In this document: piece after piece, positions 33,794 through 43,734 of the stretch | Numbering within the stretch: the stretch's first letter is position 1 | Layout of the letters: each line of letters opens with the position of its first letter | Assembly: GCA_018818165.1 (NCBI GenBank) | Contig: JAHISP010000026.1 | Coordinates: 1-64,000, forward strand | Length of the DNA: 64,000 bases | Direction: 5' to 3' | DNA from: Bacteroidota bacterium | Lineage (GTDB): Bacteria > Bacteroidota > Ignavibacteria > Ignavibacteriales > Melioribacteraceae | Notes under the pieces: generated by a model | Told to the model about the DNA's origin: nothing | What the model saw: the letters and a program-made list of their open reading frames with translations, nothing else | Databases searched by the model: none | Program-made: the position numbers and the translations under genes

Positions 33794-34453
33794 ATGTGGC
33801 AAGTTGTCAAATCAGAAATCAAATACTTTAGTCTATCATTATTAGCTCCATTCTTGTTGACAATAATGTTTCAGATAATAGTATTTATGCCAAAAATTAT
33901 TTTTATTGGTAGTAAAGGTTCAGCAGATAGGTTAGCTCAAAGTAGTAGTTTTTATACGTTGGCATTGCTTCTAGCTATATTTGCAATATGGCAAAACAGA
34001 AACAAGGAAAAAAGAGAACGCACATTAGTTCTTCTTCCGTTTTCAAGTCAAGAGATTGCAATAGTGCGTTTTTGGACAGCACTTTTCCCATTTATTATTT
34101 TGATAGCATATTTTATTCTTTCAAATAAATTTATTGAATATTTATTTCAAATTAAAAGCACACTACCATTCAATCAGTTTGGAATCCTACTAATTATTTT
34201 TGCAAGCTACATTCGTACAAGAGACGATTGGTTTTCACATTGGAATTTTGGAAAGAGAGTGCAAACAGCATTTGTTTCTGTTTTAATAATTCAAATTTTA
34301 GTAGTTGCTATATTCTTAGGTCTTCCAAAGATTTATAATAATTCATTAAATGTGTTAAAAAAATATTCTGAATTAATTTTTATCATTTTGGGATTAGTAA
34401 TAATGGTTACAACAATCTATTCATTTCAAAAAAGAAAAAGTTATTTGAGTTGA
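33794..34453 (+). CDS. ABC-2-type permease-like membrane protein 3 of 4
   Basis: 219 aa, six predicted spans, starting MWQVVKSEIKYF with AGAGGAG upstream. The shared motif reads LPFSSQEIAIVR and the tail KRKSYLS. The start codon follows the previous stop with no gap. Confidence 0.65.
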   Translation: MWQVVKSEIKYFSLSLLAPFLLTIMFQIIVFMPKIIFIGSKGSADRLAQSSSFYTLALLLAIFAIWQNRNKEKRERTLVLLPFSSQEIAIVRFWTALFPFIILIAYFILSNKFIEYLFQIKSTLPFNQFGILLIIFASYIRTRDDWFSHWNFGKRVQTAFVSVLIIQILVVAIFLGLPKIYNNSLNVLKKYSELIFIILGLVIMVTTIYSFQKRKSYLS

Positions 34454-34460
34454 GGTCTTT

Positions 34461-35150
34461 ATGTGGCAGTTAGTTAAAACAGAAATAGAATATTTTAAAA
34501 TGCTTTACATATTAAGTCTTGCATCAGTAGTAGCCGTAAATTTGGGCTTAACTATTGACGACCGCTGGGTTGAAGCGCAAAATGATTTTCCTGGTTTGCG
34601 AGTAATTTGGATAGGAATTAGCATCGTTGTATTCTTTTTTACTCTTCTATTTAACAGAAAGATAGGACGTTTAAGAAATAATATTTTACTTCCACTATCA
34701 AATATTAAAACTGCTATTTCCAGACTAATTCCTTTCATTATGTTTTGGATATTTATTTCTGTTATTTTAATATTCTTTTATATTATAAATATAAATTCGT
34801 TCCCCACTGTTAATTGGTTGCTTAACTTTCTTAGTTTAACAGGAATAATTTTGGTAATCAATTCGATTCCAATTTTTTATTCGGATTTTTATAGCACATA
34901 TTTTTCAAAAAAAAGTAAAATATATATGATGCTATTTTGGATAATTCTTTGGACTATATATATTTTGATGAACATAATTTTTGCAACTTATTTTGATTTT
35001 ATTTCTGCTGAATTCTTTGCAAGAAGCAGAGTTGAGTTAGCAAAAATATACTTCTCTGATTTTGCACCACAAATATATATTCTTTTAGGCGTTGTTTTAT
35101 TCTTTGGATCAATATTTACATTTAACAGACGCAAAATATTTTTGGAATAG
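34461..35150 (+). CDS. ABC-2-type permease-like membrane protein 4 of 4
   Basis: 229 aa, six predicted spans, starting MWQLVKTEIEYF, nearly identical to the start of the other three. The shared motif reads LPLSNIKTAISR and the tail RRKIFLE. It is the last gene of the GntR-ABC operon; an inverted repeat overlapping its end may terminate the transcript. Confidence 0.65.
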   Translation: MWQLVKTEIEYFKMLYILSLASVVAVNLGLTIDDRWVEAQNDFPGLRVIWIGISIVVFFFTLLFNRKIGRLRNNILLPLSNIKTAISRLIPFIMFWIFISVILIFFYIININSFPTVNWLLNFLSLTGIILVINSIPIFYSDFYSTYFSKKSKIYMMLFWIILWTIYILMNIIFATYFDFISAEFFARSRVELAKIYFSDFAPQIYILLGVVLFFGSIFTFNRRKIFLE

Positions 35151-35180
35151 TAGGGAGTTGACACATCCAAAAATATTTTG
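35132..35180. terminator. inverted repeat at the end of the ABC operon
   Basis: CAAAATATTTTTGGA and TCCAAAAATATTTTG are perfect 15-bp arms separated by 19 bases, the first arm lying inside the end of the fourth permease gene. It sits between convergent genes and could terminate both, though it lacks a tight loop. Confidence 0.4.
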
Positions 35181-35216
35181 AAACAAATTATTTACCAAAG
35201 CATTCAACACAAATTA

Positions 35217-37157
35217 CTAGCTAACTGGCAATGTAACAATAAAATCACTTCCTTTGCCAATCTCACTTTCAATATTTATTGTGCCACCGTGCATATCAAC
35301 CATTTCATTTACTAATGCTAATCCTAAACCGGTACCTTTTTCGCCGCTTGTTCCAATGGTAGTGTGTTTGTTGCCAATTCTAAAAATATTTTCCATTTCA
35401 TTTGGTTTCATTCCAATCCCATTATCAGAAACAGTTATTAGAATATTTTCACCAACCAATTTTGAAGAAACAGAAATAGTTCCACCAATGTGAGTGAATT
35501 TAATAGAATTAGAAATTAAGTTACGCAATATTGAATGAAGCATATCATCATCTGCAAAAATAGAAATATTATTTTCAATTTTATTTAACAACTCAATTTG
35601 TTTTGTTTTAGCAGTTGCTGAAAGTAAATTAATTATATCGGTAACAATTAAATGTGGTGAAATTAAAGTTTTTTTCAGTTCCATTTTATCCGTTTGAATA
35701 CTAGCCCAATTAAGCAAATTTTCTAATAGTTTCAACTGTGATTTAAGTGAACTTGAAATAACATCTAGATTTTCTTTAATTTCTTCCTCAGAAAGCGTTT
35801 TCATATCTTCATTAAGTATTTCCACCAAACCAAGAGTCGTATTAAAAGGGCTTCTCAAGTCATGAGCAATAATAGAAAATAATTTGTCTTTTGTAGAATT
35901 TAGTTCTAAAAGTTTTTGTTCCGATTTTTTAAGATTTTCTAATGCTAACATTCTTTTTGTATTATCATGTGCAACATATAGTACAGAATTACTTGAGATA
36001 TAAGACAATCTTGCCCTAAACCACAATTTATTTGAGTTTATTTCTAAAGGATAATCTATTGTTACAGTTTCTTTTGTACTAATACATTCCAAAATTGCAT
36101 TCATAAAAAAATCAGCATTTACTTTATCAAACACATCATAAAGTGATTTCCCTAATATTTTTTCTCTTGGTAGAATTAGCAAAGATTCATTGGTTGGAGC
36201 TATTTGCACGTATTCACCTTTTTTATTGAATTCAATAATTAAATCTTCCATAGCACCAAATAATGCTTTAAGCTCTTTTTCATGAAGTCTTATTTTAAGA
36301 ATTGCTTTCGATAAAAGTAGAATAAGAATACTAATTAATATTGAGCTTAAATATAGTATTATTGTTATAAATTGCGTTTTATCAATAAATGTTTTCCAAC
36401 CAGTAACAGGTACACTTGCTAATTGCCAATATCCTGTTGGTAAAAGTATATTCACAATTACGGGATTATTCTTAAATATTTCTGCATCGCCCCAAAATAC
36501 TGGTCCATTTTCACCTGTTCCGTCAGTTCCCCTTAATGCAAATCTATAATTATCATCCGAAGTATAAAAATTTATCTCATTGAATAATTTATCTCGTAAA
36601 ATTACAATATCTGTTACTCCCCAAAATTTTGACGAGTCGATACCGCTTTTTGCAAAAATTGGAGTATAGCTAATGAAAGCAATTCCTCCCTCAATAAGTT
36701 CAACTGGTCCAGCAAGAAAAGTATTTTTTGTAATTATTGTACTCTCAACAATTTTTCTCCTTTTGGGATGTTGAAGTAAATTTAAACCAATTGCAGACTG
36801 ATGGCCTTCCGAAGGGAAAATGGCATTTATTATGCAATCTTTTGATAATGCCATTGTGCTAATTATTGAGTCCTTTTGTATTAATTTTTCTGCTAATTGA
36901 TAGAACTCCTGTTCAGAAATATTTGGGTTAATTGATGTATAAGCAGCTATACCTTTCGTATAATAAATTCGAGAATTTAAAGATTTTTCTATCAACGATT
37001 TTTTAGTGATTAAAAAATCATACAAACTGTTTCTAACATCTTTTTCTCTGTTGTCATTATAATATTTGGTGAATTGTGAGATTAGTAAAAAAAATAACAG
37101 AAATGATATTGCAGCATAAATATATGGTTGATACTTATTCTTATTTGTTGAATTCAT
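35217..37157 (-). CDS. sensor histidine kinase with CHASE and PAS domains
   Basis: 646 aa. A membrane span (about residues 10-30) and a second (about 263-287) enclose a periplasmic CHASE domain (YTKGIAAYTSINPNISEQEF). A PAS domain (about 295-415) and a HisKA domain with H432 in SIIAHDLRSPFNTT follow. The ATPase domain has N-box ILRNLISNSIKFT, DNGIGM, GTGLGLALV. CHASE domains sense small extracellular ligands. It is an orphan: no response regulator is adjacent apart from the distant receiver fusion at 24732. It converges on the ABC operon. Confidence 0.9.
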   Translation of the reverse strand: MNSTNKNKYQPYIYAAISFLLFFLLISQFTKYYNDNREKDVRNSLYDFLITKKSLIEKSLNSRIYYTKGIAAYTSINPNISEQEFYQLAEKLIQKDSIISTMALSKDCIINAIFPSEGHQSAIGLNLLQHPKRRKIVESTIITKNTFLAGPVELIEGGIAFISYTPIFAKSGIDSSKFWGVTDIVILRDKLFNEINFYTSDDNYRFALRGTDGTGENGPVFWGDAEIFKNNPVIVNILLPTGYWQLASVPVTGWKTFIDKTQFITIILYLSSILISILILLLSKAILKIRLHEKELKALFGAMEDLIIEFNKKGEYVQIAPTNESLLILPREKILGKSLYDVFDKVNADFFMNAILECISTKETVTIDYPLEINSNKLWFRARLSYISSNSVLYVAHDNTKRMLALENLKKSEQKLLELNSTKDKLFSIIAHDLRSPFNTTLGLVEILNEDMKTLSEEEIKENLDVISSSLKSQLKLLENLLNWASIQTDKMELKKTLISPHLIVTDIINLLSATAKTKQIELLNKIENNISIFADDDMLHSILRNLISNSIKFTHIGGTISVSSKLVGENILITVSDNGIGMKPNEMENIFRIGNKHTTIGTSGEKGTGLGLALVNEMVDMHGGTINIESEIGKGSDFIVTLPVS

Positions 37158-37193
37158 TAAAATACAATCCTTTTATATAATCAATATATTTTA

Positions 37194-39578
37194 TTATTTA
37201 TTTGATTTCAATTCTTTGATATAAACATCACTTTGCGGAAATGGAATTGTGATATCGTTTTCTTCAAAAATTTGGTTAATAGCAAAACGAAGTTCACTTT
37301 GCGATAAATACCAATTATCAATATTTTCAGCCCAACATCTTAGCGTGAAATCTAAAGAACTATTTCCAAAATTTTGAAAAAGGACAATTGGTGCTGGCTC
37401 CTCCAATATTTTTTTGTTATCGTTAGCACATTTTAGCAATAGTTCCTCAACTTTTCTTACATCGCTGCCGTATTTAACACCAACACTTACGTCAATTCTG
37501 CGATTTTTGTCACTCAAAGTCCAATTGGTTAATTCAGTAGATATTAAATTTCCATTTGGGACTACTATTTCGGAACCATCAAAAGATTTTACAATGCTGG
37601 CTCTAATTCCAATTTTTTTCACAGTTCCAGTAACATCGCCGACTTTAATAATATCTCCAATTTGAATTGGATGCTCAAAAATTAAAATTATTCCCGAAAG
37701 AAAATTATTAACTAAACTTTGCAACCCAAATCCTATTCCAACACCCAAAGCTCCAAAAAGAAGAGCAAATTTATTGAAATCAATTCCAATAGAAACTAGT
37801 GCCATTAATAAGCCAATACTAAGAATTAAATATTTAGTAATGGATGTAATAGTTCCAGGTACGCCACGTGAAAGTTCCAATTGAGGTAATACATCAATTT
37901 CCAAAATAAAATGAATAAACTTTGATAGTTGAAACGAAATCCAAATTGTAATTGAAAAAAGCAAAATATTGCTAAGCGAAAAAGATATAGAACCATAGCC
38001 CAAATTTATAGAAAGTAATTTTATTATTGCATTGTACACAAAATCGTAGATACTAAACGAATTTAGCAAAATACCAATCCATGCAAGTGAAAGTGAAATT
38101 CTAATTACATTGCGAGCCGTTGAAATTATTTGGGGAGAATGAAAAAGTACAATTTTTAATTTTTGCAGAGCTTTAGTTTTCAAAATTATAAGAACTATAG
38201 CATTAAAAACTAAGTTGGCAGTAACAAACAATATTGTTGCATAAATAGTATTATGAAAGCCATTAAATAAAATATTTGATAAAGCAACATAACCCAAAAT
38301 ATCAAATAGCATAACTAGCAAAATAAGACCAAAGCTAATATTAAATGAGCTGTTAACTAAATTAGCAATTTTATCATTAGGCAAAAATGATGAAATTAAA
38401 TTTTCTTTTTTTACCCAGTAAATTGCAAATAATGTTAAAAATGACAAACAGAGTAGAATTAAATTTCCTAGTAAATTATCATTTCCACTACTTACCCTTA
38501 ACTCATTAACGAAAAAGAGAAACATAAATATGTAAAGCGTGGACTTTAATCTTGAATCAATTATCTTAAGAAGAATAAATAAAAGTGGAATTAACATCAA
38601 CACTCTTCTAATTCCTTGAAATGCAAAAGAACCTTCGCTCGTATAGGATAGAAAAAGAAGAAAAAGTAAAAAAGAAATTGAAAAAGGTTTATTGAATAAT
38701 AATATAGCTTTATGAATAGTTGGATTATCATCTTCTATTTTACTTCCATAATATTTTAAGCCAAAAGTAAAAGCTAAAAACAGAAGAAAAATTAAAATAC
38801 CAGGAGCAAGTTTCCGCTTATAATAATCGTAAAAACTTATGGTATAGTTTGAATATGAAGAAGCCAAATTTGAAGCTTGTTCTAAGATAGAATTTGAATT
38901 GGTTGTATCGGATAGTTGTTCCCACAAAGGATCTGAGTTTCTATCAAACACAGCTTTTTGCTTTAATAAAATTGCTTTATCCAAAGTATTAATTCTATAT
39001 TTAATTGCAATATTTCTATTTGAAAGAGCAATTTGGATAGAAAGCAAATCATTAGATTCATTTTCCATAACTTGAATTAAGCTAAGAATATTTTCATTTA
39101 TTGATTTGATTGAGGTTAACAACTCATTGGGTAAATCAGTACTCTTATATTTTTTATAAGTTTGCTCCCAATTTAAAAGCATATTTTGCTGTGATTCACT
39201 ATCTTTTCCTAAATCATGAATTCTTTCGGAAATAGTAGCTAGAGATTCTAATACTTTTTCTTTAAGTGAATTCCAACGTCTTTGTAAATTTTGTAACTGA
39301 ACCAAGTTAGAATTTGATAAACTAATTGAATCTGAAATCTCAAATAATTTTTCAAATCTTTTATCAATTGATGTAAGCTCCTTTTTTGAAATAGATACCA
39401 TTGAAGTAGTTACAATTCTATTATTTTCTTCTTCTAAATAAGCGGTAGTATTTTCAATTTGTATTGGAATTTCAGACACGTTAAAAATAATAACACCCGA
39501 ACTATCTTTCTCATTACTTAAGATTAGAGAGCTGGAAAAAACAATAAACAATAAAAAATAGAAAATGACTTTTTTCAT
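37194..39578 (-). CDS. large MscS-family mechanosensitive channel
   Basis: 794 aa. A signal peptide is followed by a periplasmic helical region (about residues 25-255), about eleven membrane spans, and a C-terminal MscS core with the pore helix LFGALGVGIGFGLQSLVNNFLSG and the beta domain ILIFEHPIQIGDIIKVG. The long periplasmic domain recalls MscK/MscM types. It protects against osmotic down-shock by releasing ions. It follows the histidine kinase gene's upstream side on the same strand after 36 bp. Confidence 0.93.
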   Translation of the reverse strand: MKKVIFYFLLFIVFSSSLILSNEKDSSGVIIFNVSEIPIQIENTTAYLEEENNRIVTTSMVSISKKELTSIDKRFEKLFEISDSISLSNSNLVQLQNLQRRWNSLKEKVLESLATISERIHDLGKDSESQQNMLLNWEQTYKKYKSTDLPNELLTSIKSINENILSLIQVMENESNDLLSIQIALSNRNIAIKYRINTLDKAILLKQKAVFDRNSDPLWEQLSDTTNSNSILEQASNLASSYSNYTISFYDYYKRKLAPGILIFLLFLAFTFGLKYYGSKIEDDNPTIHKAILLFNKPFSISFLLFLLFLSYTSEGSFAFQGIRRVLMLIPLLFILLKIIDSRLKSTLYIFMFLFFVNELRVSSGNDNLLGNLILLCLSFLTLFAIYWVKKENLISSFLPNDKIANLVNSSFNISFGLILLVMLFDILGYVALSNILFNGFHNTIYATILFVTANLVFNAIVLIILKTKALQKLKIVLFHSPQIISTARNVIRISLSLAWIGILLNSFSIYDFVYNAIIKLLSINLGYGSISFSLSNILLFSITIWISFQLSKFIHFILEIDVLPQLELSRGVPGTITSITKYLILSIGLLMALVSIGIDFNKFALLFGALGVGIGFGLQSLVNNFLSGIILIFEHPIQIGDIIKVGDVTGTVKKIGIRASIVKSFDGSEIVVPNGNLISTELTNWTLSDKNRRIDVSVGVKYGSDVRKVEELLLKCANDNKKILEEPAPIVLFQNFGNSSLDFTLRCWAENIDNWYLSQSELRFAINQIFEENDITIPFPQSDVYIKELKSNK

Positions 39579-39626
39579 AATATGATATCTGGCTTAAATT
39601 TTGAAAATTATTACAAGTGAATTTAT

Positions 39627-39839
39627 TTATTTAGAAATTGATTCTAAACTATCTTTTATCTTTTTTAGAGAGTCTAATTCTGAATTTAGTGAATTAATCT
39701 CACTACTTTTTGCTTCTTTTTCAATCATGAGGCTATCGAGAAGCTGCTTGTTTTTATCTGGTTTTACCTCTTCTTTGTCGGAATTATTACACCCTATTAA
39801 AAGTGCAGAAAGTAGTAAAATTATAATTGTTTTTTTCAT
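39627..39839 (-). CDS. small coiled-coil lipoprotein
   Basis: 70 aa. Lipoprotein signal MKKTIIILLLSALLIGC (C17), then a charged helical tail with heptad-like spacing (EINSLNSELDSLKKIKDSLE). The start overlaps the stop of the upstream VOC gene by four bases (ATGA). A structural role at the outer membrane is likely, in the manner of Lpp, but this is inference. Confidence 0.6.
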   Translation of the reverse strand: MKKTIIILLLSALLIGCNNSDKEEVKPDKNKQLLDSLMIEKEAKSSEINSLNSELDSLKKIKDSLESISK

Positions 39840-40255
39840 TTTGTCGTTTTTCCATTTAACATGTTAGTAAATATTTTATCAACTGGTTCCCATAACTCAA
39901 TTTTATTTCCCTCTGGATCCAAAATATGGATGAATTTTCCATATTCAAATTCTTCTATATTATCCAAAATCTCAACTCCATCTTTTTTGAGTTCTGTGAC
40001 TAGTTCATCTAAATTTTCGACACGGTAATTTATCATAAATTCCTTTTTTGATGGCTCAAAATATTTTGTATCATTTGGAAAAGGCGACCACTGAAGATAA
40101 TTGATCTCGTCTGGATTATTGGCATTTCTAAATTCAAACGGTGAGCCATATTCATCAGTTACTAACACAAGATTTTTATTGTACCAGTCCTTCATTTTTT
40201 CTGGATTCTGGCACTTAAAAAATATTCCACCAATTCCAGTTACTTTTTTATTCAT
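39836..40255 (-). CDS. VOC-family (glyoxalase/bleomycin-resistance-like) protein
   Basis: 139 aa, vicinal oxygen chelate fold with two beta-alpha-beta-beta-beta halves. The metal-binding residues appear to be present: GGIFFKCQNPEKMKDWY at the first half and FIHILDPEGNKIELWEP at the end, the latter containing the usual H and E. Members detoxify methylglyoxal or bind antibiotics; the substrate here is unknown. Its start lies one base after the epimerase-like gene, so the two are an operon. Confidence 0.88.
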   Translation of the reverse strand: MNKKVTGIGGIFFKCQNPEKMKDWYNKNLVLVTDEYGSPFEFRNANNPDEINYLQWSPFPNDTKYFEPSKKEFMINYRVENLDELVTELKKDGVEILDNIEEFEYGKFIHILDPEGNKIELWEPVDKIFTNMLNGKTTK

Positions 40256-40256
40256 A

Positions 40257-41198
40257 TTATTTTTCTCTTTTACTAAATTCTGATTGGATAATGTTTTTTA
40301 TTCCATCAATATATGGTGTTGGAACAAAATTAAAATGATTTTCAAATTTGGAACTGTTAAAAACATAGTCACTATCATATTGATAAGCCATCTCTTTTAA
40401 TTCCTTCATCAGTGGAATAAACAGAGAAAGAATTTTTAGAAGAAACATTGGTAAAACTTGAGCTTTTGGTTTAACACTCATTTCTTTTGCAATAGTTTCA
40501 ATCCATTCTTTTCCAGTTAGTGGATTTTGAGCGGTTGGCAAATGCCAAACTTGATTATAAGCATCTTCAGTATTTCCTAATAAAGCGGTGGCTTTTCCAG
40601 CATCTGGTGTGTAAGTAAACGAGTGTTTGTAATTTAATGAAACTAACCAATTTGCCTTTTTACCATTCCATAAATTATTAAATACAATTTCTGTAAGTAT
40701 GCTTGTTTTTTTTATGTTTGGACCATAAAAATCGGCGGAGCGTGCAATTAAAGCAGTTAAGTTTCCCGCATTAACTTCATCCAAAATCATTTTTGCAATT
40801 TGGGCTCTAACTTTTCCTTTTTCACTTACTGGATTTACGGGGGTTTCTTCAGTTAAGTTGTTTACAAAACGTGAATCGTACATATATACGTTATCAAAAA
40901 ATACTAATTTTGATTTGTGAATTTTGCAAGCATCAATAACATTTTGCATTACTAAGGGCCAGATTGATTTCCAAACTTTTGCTTTATATTCAAATCCAGC
41001 AGTAAGATAAACAACATCTGAGCCTTCAACTGCCTTTAGTACATCATCTTTTATGGTTAAGTCTGCTTTGAAAAGCAAATCATTACTATTTACTTTTTGT
41101 GGATTTCTACTTACTAAACGGATAATATTTGTAAAAGGTAATAATTCTTTTGCTAGTTCTTTTCCAATAGCGCCACCAGAACCTAATATGGTTTGCAT
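40257..41198 (-). CDS. NAD(P)-dependent sugar epimerase/dehydratase-like protein
   Basis: 313 aa, extended SDR family. The nucleotide-binding motif is GSGGAIG (residues 6-12). Rather than the classical YxxxK pair, the sequence around residues 105-130 is VFFDNVYMYDSR and SEKGKVRAQ, so the catalytic tyrosine and lysine are not obvious and an atypical SDR role such as an isoflavone-reductase-like or regulatory one is possible. It is the first gene of the SDR-VOC-lipoprotein operon. Confidence 0.8.
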   Translation of the reverse strand: MQTILGSGGAIGKELAKELLPFTNIIRLVSRNPQKVNSNDLLFKADLTIKDDVLKAVEGSDVVYLTAGFEYKAKVWKSIWPLVMQNVIDACKIHKSKLVFFDNVYMYDSRFVNNLTEETPVNPVSEKGKVRAQIAKMILDEVNAGNLTALIARSADFYGPNIKKTSILTEIVFNNLWNGKKANWLVSLNYKHSFTYTPDAGKATALLGNTEDAYNQVWHLPTAQNPLTGKEWIETIAKEMSVKPKAQVLPMFLLKILSLFIPLMKELKEMAYQYDSDYVFNSSKFENHFNFVPTPYIDGIKNIIQSEFSKREK

Positions 41199-41327
41199 TT
41201 CTCACCTATTTTTATGATAGTAATTTGTAAAGATAAATAAATAATTCCACTCAAGAAATTTTAGTTAATTATTTAGAAAATCCTTTTTATATTAAATCGT
41301 TAATAAATAAAAAAAAAAGGAGTAAAA

Positions 41328-42320
41328 ATGGAATATAGATATTTAGGAAAATCGGGTTTGCAAGTTTCGGCGCTTTCTTTTGGAACTTGGGTGACATTCA
41401 ATGACCAAATTAATGACGACGTTGCTTATAATTGCATGAAAGAAGCTTACGATAACGGGGTAAATTTCTTTGATAATGCTGAAGCATATTCTGGTGGTGA
41501 AGCAGAAAAAATGATGGGTCGTGTTATAAAACGTGCAGAGTGGAAGCGTTCAGATTTGGTGCTTTCCACAAAACTATTTTGGGGTGGAAAAGGAGTAAAC
41601 GATAGAGGTTTATCGCGTAAACACATTTTAGAAGGCACAGATGCTTCACTAAAAAGAATGGGAACTGATTACGTTGATTTATTATTTTGTCATCGCCCAG
41701 ATTTTGAAACCCCAATGGAAGAAACAGTTAGAGCAATGAACCACGTTATAAATCAAGGTAAAGCACTATATTGGGGAACCAGCGAATGGTCGGCAATGCA
41801 AATTATGGAAGCATATCAAATTGCGAAACGTGAGCATTTAATTGCACCATTGATGGAACAACCAGAATACAGTATGCTCCACCGCGAAAAAGTTGAAAAG
41901 GAGTTCAAACATCTTTATTCCGAAATTGGACTTGGAACAACAATTTGGTCACCACTTAAAAGCGGTATTCTTACAGGAAAATATAATGACGGATTACCAA
42001 GCAATACACGCCTTTCGTTGCCTGGTTATGAGTGGTTAAAAGAAAGACTTCTTTCTGATGATGGACAAAAAGATATTCAAAAAGTTAGAGAACTTACTGT
42101 TGTTGCAAAAGAACTTGGAATTTCAATGGCACAGCTTGCTTTAACTTGGGCTTTGCATAACCAAAATGTTAGCACTGTAATTACTGGTGCTTCATCTGCT
42201 AACCAGGTAAAAGAAAATATGAAAGTACTGGATTTTGTAAGTTTATTAACTGAAGATGTTCTTGCTAAAATTGAGAAAATTCTTGATAACAAACCATCTC
42301 CAGAAAATAATATGAAATAA
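41328..42320 (+). CDS. aldo/keto reductase (YghZ/Kv-beta type)
   Basis: 330 aa, TIM-barrel NADPH-dependent reductase of aldehydes and ketones. The catalytic tetrad is D49, Y54, K82 and H122, seen in [23 protein letters not shown] and [10 protein letters not shown]. The cofactor-loop region has [12 protein letters not shown] and [13 protein letters not shown]. The length and motifs are those of the potassium-channel-beta-like AKR group. A strong AAAAGGAG ribosome site precedes the ATG. A hairpin terminator follows. Confidence 0.95.
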   Translation: MEYRYLGKSGLQVSALSFGTWVTFNDQINDDVAYNCMKEAYDNGVNFFDNAEAYSGGEAEKMMGRVIKRAEWKRSDLVLSTKLFWGGKGVNDRGLSRKHILEGTDASLKRMGTDYVDLLFCHRPDFETPMEETVRAMNHVINQGKALYWGTSEWSAMQIMEAYQIAKREHLIAPLMEQPEYSMLHREKVEKEFKHLYSEIGLGTTIWSPLKSGILTGKYNDGLPSNTRLSLPGYEWLKERLLSDDGQKDIQKVRELTVVAKELGISMAQLALTWALHNQNVSTVITGASSANQVKENMKVLDFVSLLTEDVLAKIEKILDNKPSPENNMK

Positions 42321-42333
42321 TAATCAGAGATTC

Positions 42334-42363
42334 TGTAGTGGATGGATAATTCCATCCACTACA
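42334..42363. terminator. bidirectional terminator
   Basis: TGTAGTGGATGGA, loop TAAT, TCCATCCACTACA form a perfect 13-bp stem between the convergent aldo/keto reductase and DUF819 genes. T runs are weak on both sides, but the stem is strong and well placed. Confidence 0.65.
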
Positions 42364-42394
42364 TATAATTAAATTCTTTCATAAATACTTTAGC

Positions 42395-43555
42395 TCAAAA
42401 CTTAAAACTCTGCAACCAATATCCCAAACCAACACCAATAAAAGTTGCAACGGCGTAACCAAGAGTTCCAACTAAAATTGCCGGAATTACGAGTCCTTTC
42501 CAATTACGAGCAACAGCCATTGCCGCAGCGGTAGTTGGGCCGCCCATATTTGCGTTGGAAGCAATTACAATTTCGGCTAAATCTAATTTAAATAATTTAC
42601 CAGCACCTAATAGAAAAATTAGATGAATTGTTAAAATTAAACCAGCAAAAACAAAAAGTATTGGACCATATTCCAGAACCACAAAAATATTTGCACTTGC
42701 TCCAATTGCAGCAAAAAATATTTGCATAAAAAATGTTCCAATCATATCTGCGCCTTCAATGCTTCCAATTTGTTTTGGAAAAACAGTGGCAATTAGAACA
42801 ACTATTGCTGTAATAATTAAAATACTGCTGCCATTAATCCCAGATAAATCAGCTAATAAATTTCCTATTGCACAAATTGAAACAGAAATAGCAATTGCTT
42901 TCGATAAATTGGAAAGTGAAATATTACTTTGAAGAACTTGAGTTTCCTCATAATTATGTTCATCATTTTCAGCTTGCAACTGATGATGATTTGGATAACG
43001 ATTTTTCAGAAATCCAATTGAAGGAATTGCAAATAGAATTAGAAAATAAACTGCCATAACTAAATTGTCAGCAGCAACTCCAGCAGCTAACAAATTACCA
43101 GAATTTAGCTCAACAGCCTCTGCTGCTGCAACATAATTCATGGAACCACCAATATATGTGGATGAAAATATTGCTGCTAGTTTCCAACCATTTTCACCAA
43201 GTGGAATAACGAAGAATGCAACAATTGTCCCAATCACAGTTCCAATTGCACCAAAGAAAAAAGCAAGCAGAGTTGGGCCCGCTTCTTTGATTATTTTTTT
43301 CAAATCAGCCTTAAATAAAAGCAGAGGAATTGCAATTGGCACCAAATACGACCAAACAATATCGTAAGATGGGGCAGCTGAGGGAATAATAGATAAGTTT
43401 GATAGCAAAAATGTTCCAAATATTGCAATTACAACTGCGGAAAGTTTTGAACCAATTTTAGTTTTTTCTGCCCAAATACTAAAAGCTGCAACAGAAATAA
43501 GAATTGCCCATAACATCCAATTTTGGTCAGGTTGTATTAAAGTATTTTCTATCAT
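42395..43555 (-). CDS. DUF819-family membrane protein
   Basis: 386 aa with about ten to eleven membrane spans and the DUF819 hallmarks IPLLLFKADLKKI, GPTLLAFFFGAIGTVIG, AAIFSSTYIGGSMNYVAAAE and ASNANMGGPTTAAAMA. The family resembles the YjcL/gluconate and bile-acid transporter fold and is presumed to be a transporter. Its substrate is unknown. It is a single gene between convergent and divergent neighbours. Confidence 0.88.
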   Translation of the reverse strand: MIENTLIQPDQNWMLWAILISVAAFSIWAEKTKIGSKLSAVVIAIFGTFLLSNLSIIPSAAPSYDIVWSYLVPIAIPLLLFKADLKKIIKEAGPTLLAFFFGAIGTVIGTIVAFFVIPLGENGWKLAAIFSSTYIGGSMNYVAAAEAVELNSGNLLAAGVAADNLVMAVYFLILFAIPSIGFLKNRYPNHHQLQAENDEHNYEETQVLQSNISLSNLSKAIAISVSICAIGNLLADLSGINGSSILIITAIVVLIATVFPKQIGSIEGADMIGTFFMQIFFAAIGASANIFVVLEYGPILFVFAGLILTIHLIFLLGAGKLFKLDLAEIVIASNANMGGPTTAAAMAVARNWKGLVIPAILVGTLGYAVATFIGVGLGYWLQSFKF

Positions 43556-43734
43556 TATTAAAACTCATTTAATTTTTGTAAAAATAATTAAAACTTATTA
43601 AAAAAACTTTACTCAAGTACTTAAAATCACTTTACAATATTATTTATCATATTGCTTGTTTCAAAAAATATAGCGAAGTTGACAGAGAAATTGAAAAATA
43701 AATTTATAAAATTTTTAAAATGAAAGGTGTAAAA

